In this document: positions 3,681 through 7,349 of the stretch, piece by piece
Position numbering within the stretch: position 1 is the first letter of the stretch
How the letters are laid out: each line of letters opens with the position of its first letter
Assembly: GCA_938022235.1 (NCBI GenBank)
Contig: CALIEL010000227.1
Coordinates: 1-7,349 of the forward strand
Length of the DNA stretch: 7,349 nt
Direction: 5' to 3'
Source: Oribacterium parvum
GTDB taxonomy: Bacteria > Bacillota > Clostridia > Lachnospirales > Lachnospiraceae
The notes under the pieces: model-generated
Told to the model about the DNA's origin: nothing
The model's database searches: none
Seen by the model: only the letters and a program-made list of their open reading frames with translations
Translations under genes and position numbers: made by a program

Positions 3681-6260
3681 AATAGAAGGAACTTCTCTAT
3701 CCACGCCTAAAACCTTAGGCTTGCCTCCGGAGATAATGACTCCTCCGCCCGAAGCGCCGGAACTGCTTGAACCGCCGGATCCACCTGAGCTGCTTGAACC
3801 ACCGGTACCGCCTAAGCCGACTGTAGCTCCTGTTCTTCCGGAACTGCCGGAAGTATTAGCGCCGACGTTTCCTCCGGTAGAAGACGAAGGATCATTCGAA
3901 CTATTTTTCCAAATAACATTCGTATAATACGGATTTATATAACGCTCAGTTAGTCTAATCGACGAATAGTTCGTAATAGTATTCTTTGTCCCATGCCAAG
4001 CATCATCCGGACGGAAAAATGCTGAATTTCCTATGTATTGCACCGAAGATGGGATTATTATATTCTCATAATCCAATCGATCTACAAATGCCTCTTCCCC
4101 AATACTTTTTAGACCTTCCGGTAAAGTGATATCCCCTTTAAAATTAAAATACTTAAAAGCTTTTTTTCCGATTACCTTTAAGCGTGACGGAAATATTAGT
4201 CTTCCATTAGCAAGATTCTTCTCAGTGAATACCCCTTCTCCAATTTCTTCTATAGAATCAGGCAATCGCAAATCTCCGGTAAAATCTCTAAATCCTTCCA
4301 GGGAATGGGGATCCAAGGCGGTAATATTTCCCTGCAATTCTAAATGAACATCATTTAGACAAAAGGACATTTTTGTATGAGCATATAGATCCCCATTTTG
4401 CTTAATTCCCTTCAGTCTTCCATTCCCCTGTATCCGTACTACATTTGTATCACCCTCTTTTTTTGCCGACCATCGAAATCCTCCATCTTCATGAGGAAGT
4501 ATATTTGCTTCACCGACTTGTATCTTCTTTTGATAAACAGTCCTACTTTCCCAAGGGATATTTTTTCTATAAGTTCGATTTAATATTCCACAGTAATAGG
4601 TATGGCCCGGTTTGATTTTTCCATTCAAAGAATTGTAGGCAAAGCCGCCAGTGTAAAAATATCTCTTTTTAATATTTCCATCTTTAGAATCCCGAATATC
4701 CACTTCCCTTAAATTTAAAGACAAATCTTTATTTAAAATTTTACCTGTAAAGTTCTTATCTGCAAAATCTTCTACTGTGATTTCTCTGGGTTCTTCCGTT
4801 ATGTATAAATAATATTTTCCATCAAGCTCATCACCGGAAGTCTCCAACTCAAAAAAACATTTTTCAATTTCAGGAATTGTGTATATTTTAAAATCTCTAA
4901 TTTGAGCAATCCCCTCTGTGCTTTGAAGATTTGGATCCTGCACCACAGTAGTAGTATATTTATTGTAGTCCTCATCTCCGATGAATACTTTCGAATGATT
5001 GTAAATCGTATTCTTCCTGTCTCCATTTTTCCAAAATGCGTCTTCCCCTATCTTTTTAACGGAAGGCGGAATATTGACATCCCCAAGTTCATCACAAAAA
5101 GCAAAAGCACGCTTAGGAATTTCCTGCAAAGTGGAGGGTAGCTGCACATGCCTAATATTTTTCATAGCGTAAAATGACAAGCCATCTTCCCCCAACGTTT
5201 CAATTCCTTCTCCAATGATTACGGTACTGATTTTATCTTTATAAGTCTCCCAAAGGCGGCTGTGATTTACATCCATGGCGCCATAACCTTTAAAGCTCAA
5301 AGTCAGATTATTTCCTGAACCGGTGATTTCAAATTCTATATTCTCTCCGATCTTTCCTTTGGTAAGGGCTTTCTGAACAAGAACCTCCACTATTTCTTCT
5401 TCTACTATTCTATCTTTTATTTTTTTTCTTGCATGTATTCTGGCCTTTCCCTCTTTTAAAGCTTTAAAAATAAACTCATTTTTAGTATTCTTACCGACCT
5501 GGACAATATCAGGATTCTCAGACCTTACACTAAGGATAGGAATCTCAGGATTCCCTGAAAAGGCATTCCTAAACATCGCCACTATATTCCCCTCTTCTCC
5601 TGCATAAAGCCCAAAATTATTAGTTCTATAACCAGCGTGTGTTGCAGAAATAATGAATAAGGAGAAATGCGTGGCTCTGATTTCTACGGATTTTTCTTCC
5701 TCGTTTAAGCTAATATCTTCTATTTTTTCCGCTTCCGCACCAAGTTCATCTAAATGAAAAATAGAGATATTATCTTCTCCGTCCTGAGCCCAAAAGGGTA
5801 TCTGTGAAAAATTAACCATTACTTCCCCTTTTGACGTATCCGGCTGAATTTCAACACCTTCTTTATCCAAAATACTAATATCTAAAATAATACTATCCTT
5901 CAGATTTCCTTCCGCTATCTTCTCAACTGCAGTCTCAACTTTCTTTTGCTCTTCTACTTTATTAACTACTTTAACTCTTAGCTTTGCATCCTTTGGGAAT
6001 ACACCCGGATCTGCCTTCACACTAAGCAAAATACCTGAAACCTCTTGTTCTTCATAAAAATACTCGTCTTGAGAATCAAGTTTTTCTGTGTCCTCCTGTA
6101 AATCCTCTTGTAAATCCCCTTGTAAATCCGCTTCTTGATTTACAGCTTCCGTCTCTACAAAAGTCACTGCTTCTCCAGAAAAATTTTCTGCAGGAACAAT
6201 GGTAGAGTGGATACAAGACATAACCAAAAATAGCGCTAAAGCTGTTCTCAATTTTCTCAT
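3258..6260 (-). CDS. Large secreted surface protein: Ig-like domains, two BspA-type LRR modules, cell-wall-binding repeats
   Basis: A 1000-residue protein. The ATG at 6260 is preferred to one at 6296: it has AAGGA nine bases upstream and gives a clean signal peptide (1-24). Order: acidic stalk with DLQ(G/E) repeats (30-75); a beta-rich domain ending in ATHFSLFII (75-206); a Big_2/Ig-like domain (208-298); BspA-type leucine-rich module A (300-440); a fibronectin-like beta region (447-586); LRR module B (590-785); a Gly/Ser linker (787-850); and a cell-wall/choline-binding repeat domain (860-990) with W-Y/F-Y/F-F motifs at 891, 911, 936 and 961. There is no LPXTG sorting signal, so attachment should be non-covalent through the C-terminal repeats. 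LRRs of this type mediate adhesion in BspA proteins; the partner here is unknown. It is monocistronic, with its own promoter and flanking terminators, and visibly more AT-rich than its neighbours. Confidence 0.88.
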   Translation of the reverse strand: MRKLRTALALFLVMSCIHSTIVPAENFSGEAVTFVETEAVNQEADLQGDLQEDLQEDTEKLDSQDEYFYEEQEVSGILLSVKADPGVFPKDAKLRVKVVNKVEEQKKVETAVEKIAEGNLKDSIILDISILDKEGVEIQPDTSKGEVMVNFSQIPFWAQDGEDNISIFHLDELGAEAEKIEDISLNEEEKSVEIRATHFSLFIISATHAGYRTNNFGLYAGEEGNIVAMFRNAFSGNPEIPILSVRSENPDIVQVGKNTKNEFIFKALKEGKARIHARKKIKDRIVEEEIVEVLVQKALTKGKIGENIEFEITGSGNNLTLSFKGYGAMDVNHSRLWETYKDKISTVIIGEGIETLGEDGLSFYAMKNIRHVQLPSTLQEIPKRAFAFCDELGDVNIPPSVKKIGEDAFWKNGDRKNTIYNHSKVFIGDEDYNKYTTTVVQDPNLQSTEGIAQIRDFKIYTIPEIEKCFFELETSGDELDGKYYLYITEEPREITVEDFADKNFTGKILNKDLSLNLREVDIRDSKDGNIKKRYFYTGGFAYNSLNGKIKPGHTYYCGILNRTYRKNIPWESRTVYQKKIQVGEANILPHEDGGFRWSAKKEGDTNVVRIQGNGRLKGIKQNGDLYAHTKMSFCLNDVHLELQGNITALDPHSLEGFRDFTGDLRLPDSIEEIGEGVFTEKNLANGRLIFPSRLKVIGKKAFKYFNFKGDITLPEGLKSIGEEAFVDRLDYENIIIPSSVQYIGNSAFFRPDDAWHGTKNTITNYSSIRLTERYINPYYTNVIWKNSSNDPSSSTGGNVGANTSGSSGRTGATVGLGGTGGSSSSGGSGGSSSSGASGGGVIISGGKPKVLGVDREVPSIVNWQRNAKGWWILYADGTYPKAQWLWLNHSWYYFNQDGYMLIGWQFINNSWYYFEENEGSEQGKMCIGWKQIKEDWYYFTEEDSANIGKMCTAWKEIRNKWYFFNPVEGKDNGKMLSNTMVDGYTLAVDGAWKTEVQRAV
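6097..6132. repeat. Three 12-base tandem repeats in the surface-protein gene
   Basis: The units TGTAAATCCTCT, TGTAAATCCCCT and TGTAAATCCGCT run head to tail, differing at one or two positions. They encode DLQG/DLQE steps in the acidic stalk (residues 45-56). Being a multiple of three, copy-number change would lengthen or shorten the stalk without a frameshift. Confidence 0.8.
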
Positions 6261-6269
6261 ACTAATCTT

Positions 6270-6274
6270 TCCTT
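6270..6274 (-). promoter_or_regulatory. Ribosome binding site that decides the surface-protein start
   Basis: The minus strand reads AAGGA, nine bases before ATG at 6260. A second purine block (GAGGA, 6275-6279) lies just upstream. The alternative ATG at 6296 falls inside the predicted transcript with no ribosome site of its own and would spoil the signal peptide. Confidence 0.75.
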
Positions 6275-6308
6275 TCCTCAGTATGCCAATCCACATTTTT
6301 TCTTAAAC

Positions 6309-6337
6309 AGAATACCATATCCATTATTTTCAAGCAA
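6309..6337 (-). promoter_or_regulatory. Promoter of the surface-protein gene
   Basis: The minus strand shows TTGCTT (6332-6337), a 17-base spacer and TATTCT (6309-6314). A TG one base before the -10 makes it an extended -10. The predicted start near 6302 leaves a short leader of about 42 bases before the ATG at 6260. Confidence 0.72.
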
Positions 6338-6355
6338 GAAATATAATTGTTTAAC

Positions 6356-6389
6356 AAAAAAGCCCGGCTGGATAGTCGAGCTTTTTTTT
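6356..6389. terminator. Strong intrinsic terminator of the ADP-ribosylglycohydrolase-like gene
   Basis: A 14-position stem (6356-6369 with 6374-6387) with one mismatch, one G-T pair and a GGAT loop, flanked by A6 on the left and T8 on the right. On the minus strand it ends in six T, about 80 bases after the stop at 6467. It separates that gene from the promoter at 6309-6337, and its symmetry allows plus-strand termination as well. Confidence 0.85.
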
Positions 6390-6466
6390 AATATTCTTCA
6401 CTTGTATAATAAAAATGATTTCGTTAAATAAAGTATGAAAAATTGATTTCGATACAAATTTCTCTC

Positions 6467-7349
6467 TTAATCTAACCAGCGCATCTGCCACTCAATGGCA
6501 ATTTCACGAACTTCCTCTTTTCCTGCCAAGGCATTGACCCAATCCTTAGGAATCTGGGATAAGCCATAGTAAGCTGCTGCCAATGTAGACACTACCACAG
6601 GAAGGTTTTTACTTCCCTTTACGGAAAGTGCAGATTCCACTGCTTCCTGATAGCTCTTGCTGTTAAGCAGTACCCATGTCGCTAAAAGAAGGGTAGCTTC
6701 ACAGCTTTCCTTTCCGGACAGCTCCTCCGCCTTCTTTCCTTCCAGGCTCTTTAAATCCAGGAAGGGCTTCAGGATGTCAAAGCAGGCAACCAGTGCATCA
6801 TAGTCCTTCACATCCTCTCTATGCTGCTCCTTGGCTTCTTCGTTCAGGCGCTTCTCTTCTTCGTTCTCCGCCTCTTCCTCTTCGTAGAACAAAGCTACAT
6901 AGTTGGCCGCAGCCTGTAGCTGCTCTTCCAGGCTTTCTCCCCCTAAGTGAAGAACCAGATTACGAAGCATGGTGGCATAGAGCTCTCCCATCAGCATAGC
7001 CTTAGGGTTATTGTTCGTTAATCTTACTGCATCATGGAGCATTGCCCTGTCCATGTCACTAAACTGATGCAAACGTCTGCAAAGCATCATGGCAAAGGGT
7101 AGCATTCTGGAAAGGAAGGAATCATCCTCTGCATCCACACCGCTGTCCTTAGGTCCTTTGCCGGTGGCAAAACGCATGATGCTGGCATCCATGGTTTCCA
7201 CGGCATCCTGCTCCTGTCCTTCCAATGCATACATGCCCTTAGACTTCCAGTCGTAGAACTTTTCCTGCATATCCGGGAAGGAAAGCTTTCTTTCCGTATT
7301 AAGGCTGTGGAACTCTGCCAAAAGAACGGATCCCATGGCAGGACGATAG
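6467..7349 (-). CDS. ADP-ribosylglycohydrolase-family protein, C-terminal part, degenerate active site
   Basis: At least 293 residues; the frame is open to the right edge with YRPA before the Met at 7336, so that Met is probably internal. Numbering from it, several stretches fit the helical ADP-ribosylglycohydrolase (DraG/ARH) family. DDSFLSRMLPFAMML (71-85) fits the usual GNGxLMRxxPxAL stretch, AVRLTNNNPKA (103-113) fits the TH-x-x-P-x-A helix, and LAAAYYGLSQIPKDWVNAL (252-270) fits the family's AGAYYG-IP-W ending. The family's GGDxDT motif, whose Asp and Thr bind catalytic metal, should sit before this ending but reads VKGSKNLP (239-246). A highly charged, probably coiled-coil insert lies at 150-180. 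Active members remove ADP-ribose from proteins; this one may be inactive or have another role. The N-terminal metal site is outside the window. The terminator at 6356-6389 follows. Confidence 0.65.
   Translation of the reverse strand, partial: YRPAMGSVLLAEFHSLNTERKLSFPDMQEKFYDWKSKGMYALEGQEQDAVETMDASIMRFATGKGPKDSGVDAEDDSFLSRMLPFAMMLCRRLHQFSDMDRAMLHDAVRLTNNNPKAMLMGELYATMLRNLVLHLGGESLEEQLQAAANYVALFYEEEEAENEEEKRLNEEAKEQHREDVKDYDALVACFDILKPFLDLKSLEGKKAEELSGKESCEATLLLATWVLLNSKSYQEAVESALSVKGSKNLPVVVSTLAAAYYGLSQIPKDWVNALAGKEEVREIAIEWQMRWLD

Noticed and set aside
3721..3927. Plus-strand frame encoding a strikingly Pro-Pro-rich peptide, tempting as a PPEP substrate
   Set aside because: It is the antisense mirror of the Gly/Ser linker of the surface protein: GGN glycine codons read as NCC on the other strand. 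It has no ribosome site or promoter.
4799..5141. Overlapping short frames on both strands within the surface-protein gene
   Set aside because: They are shadows of the long LRR-protein frame, with no family signatures and no initiation signals.
6261..6296. Twelve-residue N-terminal extension of the surface protein from ATG at 6296
   Set aside because: It lacks a ribosome site, lies almost at the predicted transcript start, and would put charged residues before an otherwise complete signal peptide.
6793..6999. Plus-strand frame of 68 codons
   Set aside because: It is antisense to the Glu-rich insert of the hydrolase-like gene; the Leu/Ser/Pro-rich product is the expected mirror of Glu/Ala codons.

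Overview
The window looks like chromosomal DNA of a low-to-mid GC Gram-positive anaerobe, most likely a Lachnospiraceae-type Clostridia. The grounds are strong AGGAGG-type ribosome sites, TTGACA/TATAAT-like promoters, T-tailed hairpin terminators, and a large secreted protein that joins BspA-type leucine-rich repeats to cell-wall-binding repeats. Genus is not determinable from sequence alone. Five protein genes are visible; two run off the edges. No RNA gene, insertion sequence, CRISPR array or origin was seen.

Layout. (1) Positions 1-1976, minus strand: an operon of an NRAMP-superfamily membrane transporter (YcsG-like) followed by pxpB, subunit B of the ATP-dependent 5-oxoprolinase. A ribosome site at the left edge points to a further gene just outside, probably pxpC. 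A near-consensus promoter and a doublet of TAAGWCTTA palindromes lie upstream. The transporter lacks the NRAMP metal-binding motifs, so it may carry something other than a divalent metal. (2) Positions 1977-2299: a divergent intergenic region with the operon promoter and operators on one side and the leader of the next gene on the other. (3) Positions 2300-3022, plus strand: a secreted 240-residue zinc metalloprotease whose active site matches the anthrax lethal factor / Pro-Pro endopeptidase (PPEP) fold: HEIGH, then a Tyr exactly seven residues before a Glu in a YFAGSF context. (4) Positions 3023-3257: terminators between convergent genes. (5) Positions 3258-6260, minus strand: a 1000-residue secreted surface protein with a signal peptide, an acidic stalk with tandem repeats, Ig-like domains, two copies of a BspA-LRR module, a Gly/Ser linker and a C-terminal cell-wall-binding repeat domain. 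(6) Positions 6261-6466: its promoter and a strong terminator serving the next gene. (7) Positions 6467-7349, minus strand: the C-terminal part of an ADP-ribosylglycohydrolase-like protein that has lost the usual GGDxDT metal-binding signature.

How the genes may work together. The left operon fits uptake and hydrolysis of 5-oxoproline to glutamate (established for PxpABC; the transporter role is inferred). The secreted protease and the secreted surface protein are convergent neighbours. This recalls the PPEP-1 / adhesin pairing of Clostridioides difficile, where the protease releases adhesins from the cell surface, but the substrate relation here is only a hypothesis. The surface-protein gene is visibly more AT-rich than its flanks, suggesting a separately evolving or acquired accessory gene.
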